Below are positions 25,577 to 33,376 of a DNA stretch of 64,000 nucleotides, one piece after another. This DNA is from Bacillus sp. B15-48 (GTDB lineage Bacteria; Bacillota; Bacilli; Bacillales; Cytobacillaceae). The stretch covers positions 523,983 through 587,982 of the forward strand of contig NZ_WOFU01000004.1 in assembly GCF_016879755.1 (NCBI RefSeq). The letters are read 5' to 3'. The position numbers and the translations under genes were made by a program. Under the pieces are notes generated by a model that made no database searches, was not told the DNA's origin, and saw nothing but the letters and a program-made list of their open reading frames with translations. Each line of letters begins with the position of its first letter. The first letter of the stretch is position 1.

Positions 25577-26455
25577 CTATCCAATATCCGAATCTCTTTT
25601 TCCCTTCCCGTCCAAAGCATCTTGTAAGACACGTGCAATATCTTCTTTAATGGCAAGTCCTTTTTCACTTAACTCTTGAGGAACGATCGCATCTTTAGGA
25701 TTTATTGTAATGTAGTAGGCATCCGGAAAACTGTAAGTCATATTCCAAAATGGCTCTTTAATAAACATCGGTGTCATTGTTCCAACGCCTAATTCCAGAA
25801 AGAGAATCTTTTTATCTTTGTTTTTTATAAGAAACTCATTGTATTTTCTTAATTCATTTCTGTAAGAGCTTCCTTCCAGAAATACATAAGAGCGTACCCA
25901 TGGTTCCATTTCCTGCCCGCATTTTGAACATACTGGAATTAACTCTGTTGGAATTCTGGTTCCCTCTATATTTGCATACATGTTCTCAACTTGCTCTTTA
26001 TTAAAATAAATTTCATCATGGCAACGGGAGCCAGACTGAAAATAACGCAAATCCCCTTGTATTAGGGAAACTTTCTCTTCAGGGAAAGTCTTGGAAAACT
26101 GTGCGTCTTGATTCGTTGTAACAATGAAATAATTTTTGCCTTCAAGTAGTTGCAATAAATCAAGGTAGGGGCGACCTGCTTCGGCATCATGTATTAATTT
26201 GATTTCAGTCGCAAGAAAAGCCCACCGTTCTTCACTTGTAGGATAACGGTAATGGTAACCCATAAAAAGGTTTTTAACCCCATATTTATCTGCAAATTTT
26301 CCAAAATGCTTTAGAAAATTTGCATCAGTATGATAAAAACTAGTGTGTCCAATAGCCTCAGACATCCCAGCAGCGCCACCAACCACAATCGCATCAGCTT
26401 CTTCGATTTTCTGTAGTAATACATCTATGTTGTTTTGATATAGTTGCGATAACAT
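25577..26455 (-). CDS. SirTM-like sirtuin, paralogue 2, with an incomplete zinc site
   Basis: 292 residues, ATG behind GGAGGAAC. GGAAGMSEAIG near residue 27 binds NAD, TTNQDAQFSKTFPEEK near residue 113 is the family active-site region, and the C-terminal half has FLELGVGTMTPMFIKEPFW. The first zinc half-site reads FQSGSRC where the sister protein has FQCNSRC, so one of four Cys ligands is lost; the second half (CSKCGQ) is intact. Zinc binding may be impaired. Very similar overall to paralogue 1, indicating a recent tandem duplication. Confidence 0.85.
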   Translation of the reverse strand: MLSQLYQNNIDVLLQKIEEADAIVVGGAAGMSEAIGHTSFYHTDANFLKHFGKFADKYGVKNLFMGYHYRYPTSEERWAFLATEIKLIHDAEAGRPYLDLLQLLEGKNYFIVTTNQDAQFSKTFPEEKVSLIQGDLRYFQSGSRCHDEIYFNKEQVENMYANIEGTRIPTELIPVCSKCGQEMEPWVRSYVFLEGSSYRNELRKYNEFLIKNKDKKILFLELGVGTMTPMFIKEPFWNMTYSFPDAYYITINPKDAIVPQELSEKGLAIKEDIARVLQDALDGKGKRDSDIG

Positions 26456-26513
26456 CCTTTATTGTTCCTCCAGTCAATTTTTCTTCATCGTTGAATACCT
26501 TTCTATTGGCGTT

Positions 26514-27380
26514 TTATCGAGCAATTTTTGTCTTCTTTTGTAGGGCATCTTGTAATACCCGGCTAATGTCTTCATTAATGGCAAGTCCTTTATCCGCTAT
26601 CTCTCTAGGAACTACCGCATCTTTTGGATTAATCGTAATGTAGTATGCACTTGGCAAACTATAGGTCATCTCCCAAAATGGCTCTTTAATAAACATCGGA
26701 GTCATTGTTCCTACACCTAATTCTAGGAAGAGAACCTTTTTATATTTGTTTTTCATAAGATACACCTGGTATTTTTTGATTTGGCTTTTCCAGAATTCCC
26801 CTTCTAAAAACACATGGGAGCGAACCCATGGCTCCATATCCTGCCCACATTTTGGACATGTTGGAATCAACTTTGTGGGAATTCTCGTTCCCACCATATT
26901 TGCGTACATTTCCTCAATCTGCTCCTTATTCCAATAAACTCCATCATGACAACGGGAATTGCATTGAAAATAACGCCAATCCCCTTGAATCGGAGACACC
27001 TTCTCATCTGGAAAAGCCTTGGAAAACTGTATGTCTTGATTCGTTGTAAGAATAAAATAGTTTTTTCCTTGAAGGAGTTGCAATAAATCAAGATAAGTTT
27101 GACCAACTTCGGCATCATAGACAAACTTGATTAATGTAGCAATATAAGCCCAGCGTTCCTCTCTCGTCGAAAAACGGTAATAGAAACCATAAAAGATATT
27201 TTCGATCCCATATTGATGTGCAAATTTCCCAAAGTGCTTCAAAAAGATTTCATCAGTCCGATACCAATTGTATCCGGCAGCCGCAGACATCCCAGCAGCT
27301 CCACCAACCACAATCGCCTCAGCTTCTTGAATTTTCCGTTGTAAAGTTTCTATGTTGTCTTGATAGGGTTGAGTTAACAT
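26514..27380 (-). CDS. SirTM-like sirtuin, paralogue 1 (first gene of operon)
   Basis: 288 residues, ATG behind AGGAGGAC. GGAAGMSAAAGYNWY near residue 27 (NAD site), TTNQDIQFSKAFPDEK near residue 112, complete zinc cysteines (FQCNSRC and CPKCGQ), and FLELGVGTMTPMFIKEPFW. The GAG-type NAD loop carries the Met-Ser-Ala variant. The operon order is this gene, paralogue 2, paralogue 3, HD protein, with gaps of 58, 71 and 36 bp. A divergent HxlR regulator shares the 220-bp promoter region, so redox or electrophile control is likely (inference). Confidence 0.87.
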   Translation of the reverse strand: MLTQPYQDNIETLQRKIQEAEAIVVGGAAGMSAAAGYNWYRTDEIFLKHFGKFAHQYGIENIFYGFYYRFSTREERWAYIATLIKFVYDAEVGQTYLDLLQLLQGKNYFILTTNQDIQFSKAFPDEKVSPIQGDWRYFQCNSRCHDGVYWNKEQIEEMYANMVGTRIPTKLIPTCPKCGQDMEPWVRSHVFLEGEFWKSQIKKYQVYLMKNKYKKVLFLELGVGTMTPMFIKEPFWEMTYSLPSAYYITINPKDAVVPREIADKGLAINEDISRVLQDALQKKTKIAR

Positions 27381-27601
27381 TCTTTATCTGTCCTCCTGAT
27401 GACTTTTCTTAATAGGTAAAAAAAATCGCTCATTTATATCACACACCTTCCCAAATTATCTATTTAATCTGAGGAGTGTATAATGTTTTTTCATGTTTGA
27501 ATCCTTCTTTACTTAGATTTAAATGTATTATATATTCGATATAGATTAATAAACAAGTATGCACTTTTATGACGCATACTATCTTGGAGGATAGTGTAAA
27601 G

Positions 27602-27958
27602 ATGAAAGAATCAGAAGTTAATGTTGCTAATAGTAAAGAGGTGATTTCTGATAGCCAAGAGCCCTTTTTTGGCTACACCCTCTCCATTATCAGTGGGAAA
27701 TGGAAACTACTTATTATTTATCATTTATCAAGAAACGGTGCAGTGCGATATAACGAACTTCAGCGTATGTTAGGAAAGATAACCTATAAAACCCTTAGTA
27801 CTACATTAAAAGAAATGCAGAGTGATGGTTTAGTTCATCGTAAGGAATATCCACAAATTCCCCCGAAGGTCGAATATAGTCTTACTGAAAAAGGGAACTC
27901 TCTCTGGCCAATTATCCAGGGAATGTGCCAATGGGGAGAGCATAATAAAGAGAAATAA
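27602..27958 (+). CDS. HxlR-family winged-helix regulator
   Basis: 118 residues from ATG 27602, behind GGAGGATAG. The winged helix is typical: GYTLSIISGKWKLLIIYHL, RYNELQRMLGKITYKTLSTT, LKEMQSDGLVHRKEYPQIPP and KVEYSLTEKG. The family includes redox sensors such as YodB and HypR that use a Cys near the N-terminus. This protein has only one Cys, near the C-terminus (GMCQWGE), so thiol sensing of the usual kind is doubtful. Divergent from the sirtuin operon and probably its repressor or activator. Confidence 0.85.
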   Translation: MKESEVNVANSKEVISDSQEPFFGYTLSIISGKWKLLIIYHLSRNGAVRYNELQRMLGKITYKTLSTTLKEMQSDGLVHRKEYPQIPPKVEYSLTEKGNSLWPIIQGMCQWGEHNKEK

Positions 27959-28183
27959 AAGAGAGAGAATGTAAATATTCTGCATTGTTGCTTGTTTATG
28001 AAGGATTTGTGCTTCATCTTTTTTAAAAAGATTATTGATTCGCCTGTATTTTTGTAGACATATCAAAATCTCGTAAAAGACGCCGGTCAGCACAGAACTG
28101 TGCGGAATCGTCAAAAGGCGTTAGAATTTCATGTGAGGAAAAAATAAGAAACAATGACAGGGGCATTAAAAATGTCCCTAAGC

Positions 28184-28228
28184 AAAAAAGGTATAATGCC
28201 TCGATGCCGAGGAAAATATACCTTTTTT
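28184..28228. terminator. Bidirectional terminator
   Basis: AAAAAAGGTATA/TATACCTTTTTT stem with an inner CCTCG..CGAGG stem. Confidence 0.85.
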
Positions 28229-28314
28229 ATTGCCCTTATTTTTTTGCGGAAAAATTGACTAACCTACTTTTCATTACGCTGTCTACTCTACCGAACAAGA
28301 GGCCTGTTCAAACA

Positions 28315-28667
28315 GAAACACGGGGACGGTTCTCGTGTTTCACCAAAATTTCCCAATCAAATTGATTATGTTTCATACAAGAAGCATGGAAGCATCAGGA
28401 AGTGTTTTCAACAAAAAGAACGTCCTCATGTATCTGCCTCGACTTTGTAGTTTAGTTAAATAATTTCTCAAATCTATTGATATCCATTAGTTTCCACAAA
28501 TCCCCTTTTAGCGGAATTTTTTTACCTTCATCTACCTAGCACTTCGTGCATAAGGGTATGGTTTCTTATCAAATTTTCCCATAATTTTACCCATAATTAT
28601 TCAGGCTTCTTCCATTAACCATCCAGGTTCAGTATCTTTATAGAAGATGGATTCCCCGTGCTTTTCT
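28315..28667. repeat. Direct repeat unit 1 (about 353 bp)
   Basis: Begins with the hairpin GAAACACG..CGTGTTTC and is ~90% identical to 28706-29059. On the minus strand it contains protein-like sequence (ESIFYKDTEPGWLMEEARII, then MGKFDKKPYPYARSAR) that is broken, so the unit carries a gene fragment of unknown family. Confidence 0.8.
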
Positions 28668-28705
28668 GTTGAAAATCAAGTTCTGTGGTCCTTATTTCAT
28701 TGCAG

Positions 28706-29059
28706 GAAACACGGGGACGGTTCTCCTGTTTCACCAAAATTTCCCAATCGAATTGATTATGTTTCATACAAGAAGCATGGAAGCATCAGGCAGTGTTTTC
28801 AACAAAAAGAACGTCCTCATGTATCTGCCTCGACTTTGTAGTTTGGTTAAATAATTTCTCAAATCTATTGATATCCATTAGTTTCCACAAATCCCCTTTT
28901 ACCTTCATTTTTAATGACCAGCCTCTACCTAGCACTTCGTACAAAAGGATAGGGTTTCTTATCAAATATTCCCATAATTTTATCCATGATTATTCTGGCT
29001 TCTTCCATTAACCATCCAGGTTCAGTATCTTTATAGAAGATGGATTCCCCGTGCTTTTC
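28706..29059. repeat. Direct repeat unit 2 (about 354 bp)
   Basis: Second copy, 37 bp after the first, beginning with GGAAACACGGGGACGG and its partner TTCTCCTGTTTC. On the minus strand the gene fragment runs further (LLYEVLGRGWSLKMKVKGDL, then WKLMDINRFEKLFNQTTKS) after one frameshift. No function recognised. Confidence 0.8.
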
Positions 29060-29123
29060 CTAGTAGATTTTAAGCAAGTAGTGGGAAGACATAGGAAACC
29101 AACATAATTCTGTTGATTGATCA

Positions 29124-29158
29124 AAATAAAAAAGCGCACTAGGATATACCTAGAGCGC
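29124..29158 (-). terminator. Terminator of the TPP riboswitch
   Basis: GCGCTCTAGG/CCTAGTGCGC stem followed by TTTTTTATTTT on the minus strand, 27 bp behind the aptamer: a normal riboswitch expression platform. Confidence 0.85.
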
Positions 29159-29185
29159 AGATGATCAAGTTCAATTGCTTGAAAT

Positions 29186-29273
29186 ATGTTCCCTACGCTG
29201 GTGTTAGCCAGATCAGGTTCCAAGGGTCTCACATCTCACAGACGCGATCTTAACAGTAACACTAGTCCCCCAC
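29186..29273 (-). promoter_or_regulatory. TPP (THI-box) riboswitch aptamer, orphan
   Basis: On the minus strand the conserved core reads ACCCTTGGAACCTGATCTGG, then CTAACACCAGCGTAGGGAAC, exactly the P4/P5 and pyrophosphate-sensing part of thiamine pyrophosphate riboswitches. The 5' half is GGGGGAC..GTCTGTGAGA with a P3 variant. Normally a thiamine synthesis or transport gene follows; here only the tandem repeats and gene fragments follow for 1 kb on that strand, so the regulated gene has been lost or displaced. Confidence 0.88.
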
Positions 29274-29283
29274 ATTAAATTTG

Positions 29284-29499
29284 CTAATCAAAGTATCCTA
29301 GGATGACATAAATAGGAATTTGTATCAAGTAAAACATGGTAAAAAACATGGGACCACCGTCCCATATATCAAAGTTTAAACTCTCATTTAATATGATTGT
29401 TGCTGGAATAACTCTTTCACTTGTCGTATTTAAAACTATGTTTGCATCTCTGTACACCCCGATATAAAATACGACATAAAACGAGTTGTGACTAGGCAC
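29284..29499 (-). CDS. Doubtful small hydrophobic ORF upstream of the riboswitch
   Basis: 71 codons with a C-terminal membrane segment (FFTMFYLIQIPIYVILGYF). No ribosome binding site precedes the ATG and the preceding part looks irregular. It is probably the tail of a lost membrane protein gene, not an active gene. Confidence 0.25.
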   Translation of the reverse strand: MPSHNSFYVVFYIGVYRDANIVLNTTSERVIPATIILNESLNFDIWDGGPMFFTMFYLIQIPIYVILGYFD

Positions 29500-29757
29500 G
29501 TGTTTCCAGTATAGATAGAGGTGATGAGGAGATGCGTATATACCCGTATAAGTATTTAATTTGTTTTTCTATCAGAGAATGAGCAAATTCCTATGAAAAA
29601 ATTCCCCAAAAAGCATTTCATCAAAAAATTTGCTCTTTCCCTAAAAAAAGCGTTTTAGGTAGGGTATATTTCCCGTTACTTACTGGTCAAAACACGCTTT
29701 ATCATAAAATATACCCCCCTGTTCTACATATAATGCTAGTTAGCTTAAGTTTGCTGT

Positions 29758-29901
29758 TTATTTGCACTCGGTAATGACTTTGCCAAACTCCCAATCATTC
29801 ATCACAGCTACAGTCAAGCTATCTCGCTCCTTCCACAGCTCCTCCGTCACGTCAAACTTCTCAACAGCCGCAAACGATAATAGCTCGGACAGGTAAGACA
29901 T
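29758..29901 (-). CDS. Short ORF (47 aa), likely the tail of a lost gene
   Basis: MSYLSELLSFAAVEKFDVTE, then ELWKERDSLTVAVMNDWEFG, ending at TAA 29758. The codons look protein-like but no ribosome binding site is seen and the upstream frame has stops. The region 29500-30052 holds in addition a long inverted pair GCGTTTT/AAAACACGC near 29649-29692 that may terminate the catabolic operon. Confidence 0.3.
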   Translation of the reverse strand: MSYLSELLSFAAVEKFDVTEELWKERDSLTVAVMNDWEFGKVITECK

Positions 29902-30052
29902 TCTACCAAATGACACGAGGTCAGATAAGGTGGTTACAAAAATGAACCTAAATGATACACCAGTTTACCTTAATACGATTCAGATGAACAGGAATAAACT
30001 GTTCGCCTATATAAAAGATCCTACACAGAAACTGGTTCTATCATATGAAAAT

Positions 30053-31156
30053 CTATTCATTAATTTTTAAAATAGGCTTAATAACTAAACCACTCTCAGA
30101 ATCAGAAATTGCTTGATTAATATTATCAAAATCATAGTATTTTACTAGTTTATCAAATGGGAACTTCCCTTGTTTATATAATTTAAGTAATTGCGGAATG
30201 AAAACTTGAGGAATACTATCCCCTTCAACTACCCCCACAATCATCTTTTCTTTTAGCAGAACATCATTAACATCGATAGCGACTTCCGTACCCATTGGTG
30301 GTGCTCCAATTACAGCTGTTACCCCTTGAAAGGTTAGCGAATCTACTGTCTGCCTAAGAACCGCAACATGCCCTGATGTTTCAACAGCATAATTTACTCC
30401 CTCACTAGTAAGTTCTATTATTCTTTCAACCGGATTTTCATGTCTAGAATTAATTGTATGGGTAGCGCCTAATTCCCGGGCCATTTCTAGTCTATTTTCG
30501 TGAACATCAACTGCAATAATGGTTGTTGCACCAATTGCTTTTGCAGCCATTAAAGCACTCAAACCTACTGTACCACAACCAAATACAGCAAGACTTGAAC
30601 CCGCAAAAGGCTTGAGCTTATTTAATACTGCTCCTGCACCTGTCTGAATTCCACATCCAAGTGGTCCCAAAAGCCTCACATCAATATCCTTTTCTACTTT
30701 AACAAGGTTATTTTCAGCAACAATAGAATATTGCGCAAAGGAAGATTGTCCAAAAAAGTGCGAAACGGGATGGTCATTAAGATGCATTCGGTAAGTACAA
30801 TCTCCCATTGCTCCACCAATATTTAGGTCGAAAAATTTTTCACAGACAAAAGGGCGGCCATTTAAACAATTTTTACATTGACCACAATAGCTAAACGAAA
30901 GAACGACATGATCTCCTGGCTCTACACTTGAAACCCCTGGACCAACCTTTTCTACAATCCCAGAACCTTCATGCCCTAAAACAGCTGGAAGAGGAACTGG
31001 GTAGAACTGGTCTCTTGCAATCATATCAGAATGGCATATACCTGATGCGACAATCTTTATTAACACTTCGCCTGCTTTTGGTTCTTCTAATAGTATATCT
31101 TTTATTTCAAATTCTTTGCCTTTACCTTCTGTAACTGCCGCTTTCATTTTCAACAT
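30053..31156 (-). CDS. Zinc-dependent NAD(P) alcohol dehydrogenase (aryl-alcohol type)
   Basis: 367 residues, the length of XylB/AreB-type benzyl alcohol dehydrogenases. Catalytic zinc ligands: Cys in SGICHSD, GHEGSG (His-Glu) and Cys in LGPLGCG near residue 169. The structural zinc lobe CGQCKNCLNGRPFVC is complete. The Rossmann motif is FGCGTVGLSA followed by AVDVHENR, where Asp suggests NAD. It would oxidise an aromatic or long-chain primary alcohol to the aldehyde, which the adjacent ALDH (28 bp upstream) takes on. ATG behind AGGAGGGA. Last gene of the operon starting with the kinase at 34566. Confidence 0.88.
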   Translation of the reverse strand: MLKMKAAVTEGKGKEFEIKDILLEEPKAGEVLIKIVASGICHSDMIARDQFYPVPLPAVLGHEGSGIVEKVGPGVSSVEPGDHVVLSFSYCGQCKNCLNGRPFVCEKFFDLNIGGAMGDCTYRMHLNDHPVSHFFGQSSFAQYSIVAENNLVKVEKDIDVRLLGPLGCGIQTGAGAVLNKLKPFAGSSLAVFGCGTVGLSALMAAKAIGATTIIAVDVHENRLEMARELGATHTINSRHENPVERIIELTSEGVNYAVETSGHVAVLRQTVDSLTFQGVTAVIGAPPMGTEVAIDVNDVLLKEKMIVGVVEGDSIPQVFIPQLLKLYKQGKFPFDKLVKYYDFDNINQAISDSESGLVIKPILKINE

Positions 31157-31184
31157 AATAATCCCTCCTAATAATGGCTTCTGC

Positions 31185-32684
31185 TTAAAATGGGTAATCT
31201 AATGGTTCTTTTTGGATTGTAACCCATTTAGTTGTTGTAAACTCTTCAACTACCCATTCATAACCGAAACGGCCTATTCCACTCTGTTTCACTCCACCAA
31301 AAGGAGCATTCCCCTCTGCCAGAGCAGAAATGTCATTTACATGTGTCATTCCTGATTCAATTTCAAGTGCGAGCTGTTCGCCTCTTTCTAGATTCGATGT
31401 AATAATTGAAGCTGAAAGGCCAAACTCAGTATTATTTGCTAACGCAATGGCTTCTTCATCCGATTTAGCACAAATAATTTGAGCAATTGGACCAAAAAGT
31501 TCACTACAAGCAAGAGTTGCATCGTTTGGAACATCTACAAAAATAAACGGTGAGATTAAATTGCCATCACGTTTCCCTTGGAGGATTTCTTGTAGCCCTT
31601 CCTCCTTGGCCTTTCTAACAAAATTCATCACTTTATCTGCCTGATATTCATTAATAATTGGTCCAATGTTTGTGGTCGGATCTTTCGGGTCACCAACTTT
31701 TAGCGTTTTTACACGGTCAACAAATTTCGAAACAAATTCATCATAAATATCAGAATGAACGATAATCCGATTTGTTATTGCACAGATTTGGCCGCTGTGT
31801 AAAAACTTACTAAATATAGCAATCTTTACCGCCTGCTCTACGTCAGCATCTCCTAGAACGACTAGAGGATTGTTTCCACCAAGTTCTAAGGCTACTTGTT
31901 TTAAGTGTTCACCTGCAATTTTTCCAATATGTTTCCCAACAGGTGTAGACCCTGTAAAACTAATAAAAGCAGAATGAGGATTTGTTAGAAATTCATCACC
32001 AGATTCTTGCCTATCAGTGAGAATTGAATTATACACACCAGGTAGCAGACCTGCCTCTTCGAATGCTTTTGAAAAAACTTGACCACCAATCAAACCAACT
32101 TGAATATCAGGTTTATGGACGACACAATTTCCTAATGCAATTGCTGGGAAAACGGTTCTTGTTCCTAAATTAAATGGGAAGTTAAACGGTGTAATCGATG
32201 TGATGACACCTAACGGCAATTTATAAACACGACTCACTTTATTTGGGCTTAGAGTAGGATAGTCTTTTGGAACATAAATTTCATCAACCATATTAATTGA
32301 ATCTTTAATATCTCCAATCGCCATGGCATATTCAAATTCAGCTTTTAGGATTGTTCCTCCCGTTTCGCGGATAATTAATTGGATAATGTTCTCTTTATGA
32401 TTCTCAATATATTGCAGTGCCTTTTTCAGAACTTCCTTTCTTTGTTCTGGAGTTGATTTTGCCCAATCTTTTTGGGAACTTTTTGCGGATGCATAAGCAT
32501 CTTTTATTTGTTCCAAATTAGCTAAACCAATCGTCGCAACGTTTGAATGATCATACGGGTCTTTTATGTTATACTTCCTTTTACTTTTTCCTTCCACCCA
32601 TTCACCATTAATGAAATTTTTCCTTAAATCTGTTACCCACTCATCAAAAGGGGCAATTTTGCTAGGGTGTTGATAACCTTGCAT
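31185..32684 (-). CDS. Aldehyde dehydrogenase (benzaldehyde dehydrogenase-like)
   Basis: 499 residues. The ALDH catalytic centre is seen as GQICAITNRIIVHS (nucleophile Cys) and ALELGGNNPLVVLGDAD (general-base Glu); SFTGSTPVGKHIGK is the NAD loop and PFGGVKQSGIGRFG the C-terminal signature. The pattern resembles aryl-aldehyde dehydrogenases such as XylC/YfmT. With the alcohol dehydrogenase it converts an alcohol to a carboxylate ready for CoA activation. Start behind AAGGAGGTAAGG. A gap of 137 bp separates it from the upstream small partner gene. Confidence 0.9.
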   Translation of the reverse strand: MQGYQHPSKIAPFDEWVTDLRKNFINGEWVEGKSKRKYNIKDPYDHSNVATIGLANLEQIKDAYASAKSSQKDWAKSTPEQRKEVLKKALQYIENHKENIIQLIIRETGGTILKAEFEYAMAIGDIKDSINMVDEIYVPKDYPTLSPNKVSRVYKLPLGVITSITPFNFPFNLGTRTVFPAIALGNCVVHKPDIQVGLIGGQVFSKAFEEAGLLPGVYNSILTDRQESGDEFLTNPHSAFISFTGSTPVGKHIGKIAGEHLKQVALELGGNNPLVVLGDADVEQAVKIAIFSKFLHSGQICAITNRIIVHSDIYDEFVSKFVDRVKTLKVGDPKDPTTNIGPIINEYQADKVMNFVRKAKEEGLQEILQGKRDGNLISPFIFVDVPNDATLACSELFGPIAQIICAKSDEEAIALANNTEFGLSASIITSNLERGEQLALEIESGMTHVNDISALAEGNAPFGGVKQSGIGRFGYEWVVEEFTTTKWVTIQKEPLDYPF

Positions 32685-32821
32685 CTACCTTACCTCCTTA
32701 TTTGTATATTTTACTAACCTTTAAACACCTATATTTATCTGAATATTACAAAAAACACGAACCGCGGACTTTTAATTTAATTATTTTAAACCATGTTTCT
32801 ATTAAACCTCGAGTTTCCTTC

Positions 32822-33376
32822 TCAGATCACTTTTTGCTTACTATTCGCGAATTCATCTAGGACAGCTCTTAGTTCAGGAGCATCTTTTGGAAACCCTGTC
32901 ATACGGAAAAAGGCTACCTCAAGCTTTGCTTGGCGTATAGCTAATTTTGCAAGTAAAGTTTGCGCTTGATTTGCCACTTTGTTATTTGGGTGAACACGTA
33001 TTTGTTCATAAAATTCTTCTGTAATCTCTTTCATCCTCCGGTTTTGGTCAATTATGTTATTTAATGGGATGATTGCCTCAGTCGGCTCTGGTCCGCTTTC
33101 TGAAAGGATTTCTTCAATCGTAGTTTTAAGACTGATATCGGTTTGCAAAGTATCAGGGAAACTTGCAAGCTCCGTCAGTAATTGTCTGTACTCTGCATTT
33201 TCAACGACTTCATATCGATATTGATGCTCATGCGTGTCCAACATCCAATTTAGTGTAGCCAACATAAGATTGGCTTGCTCATGTGCAAATGCGGCGTCAG
33301 AAGGTAACGCAGGAATGATTGTTTCTTCCATCCTTAACTTAAGGGTTTTTAATTGCTGGGTAATTGTTGGAATCAT
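32822..33376 (-). CDS. Small partner protein of an APH-type kinase (DUF6285/LvaB-like)
   Basis: 184 residues, all alpha-helical, no catalytic motif. Its ATG overlaps the kinase stop (ATGA), so the two are translationally coupled. In levulinate degradation by Pseudomonas a small protein LvaB is needed together with the kinase LvaA to phosphorylate 4-hydroxyvaleryl-CoA; proteins of DUF6285 type occupy the same place beside such kinases. The C-terminal half (NKVANQAQTLLAKLAIRQAK, FFRMTGFP) is consistent with that family, but the assignment rests on context as much as on sequence. Confidence 0.65.
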   Translation of the reverse strand: MIPTITQQLKTLKLRMEETIIPALPSDAAFAHEQANLMLATLNWMLDTHEHQYRYEVVENAEYRQLLTELASFPDTLQTDISLKTTIEEILSESGPEPTEAIIPLNNIIDQNRRMKEITEEFYEQIRVHPNNKVANQAQTLLAKLAIRQAKLEVAFFRMTGFPKDAPELRAVLDEFANSKQKVI

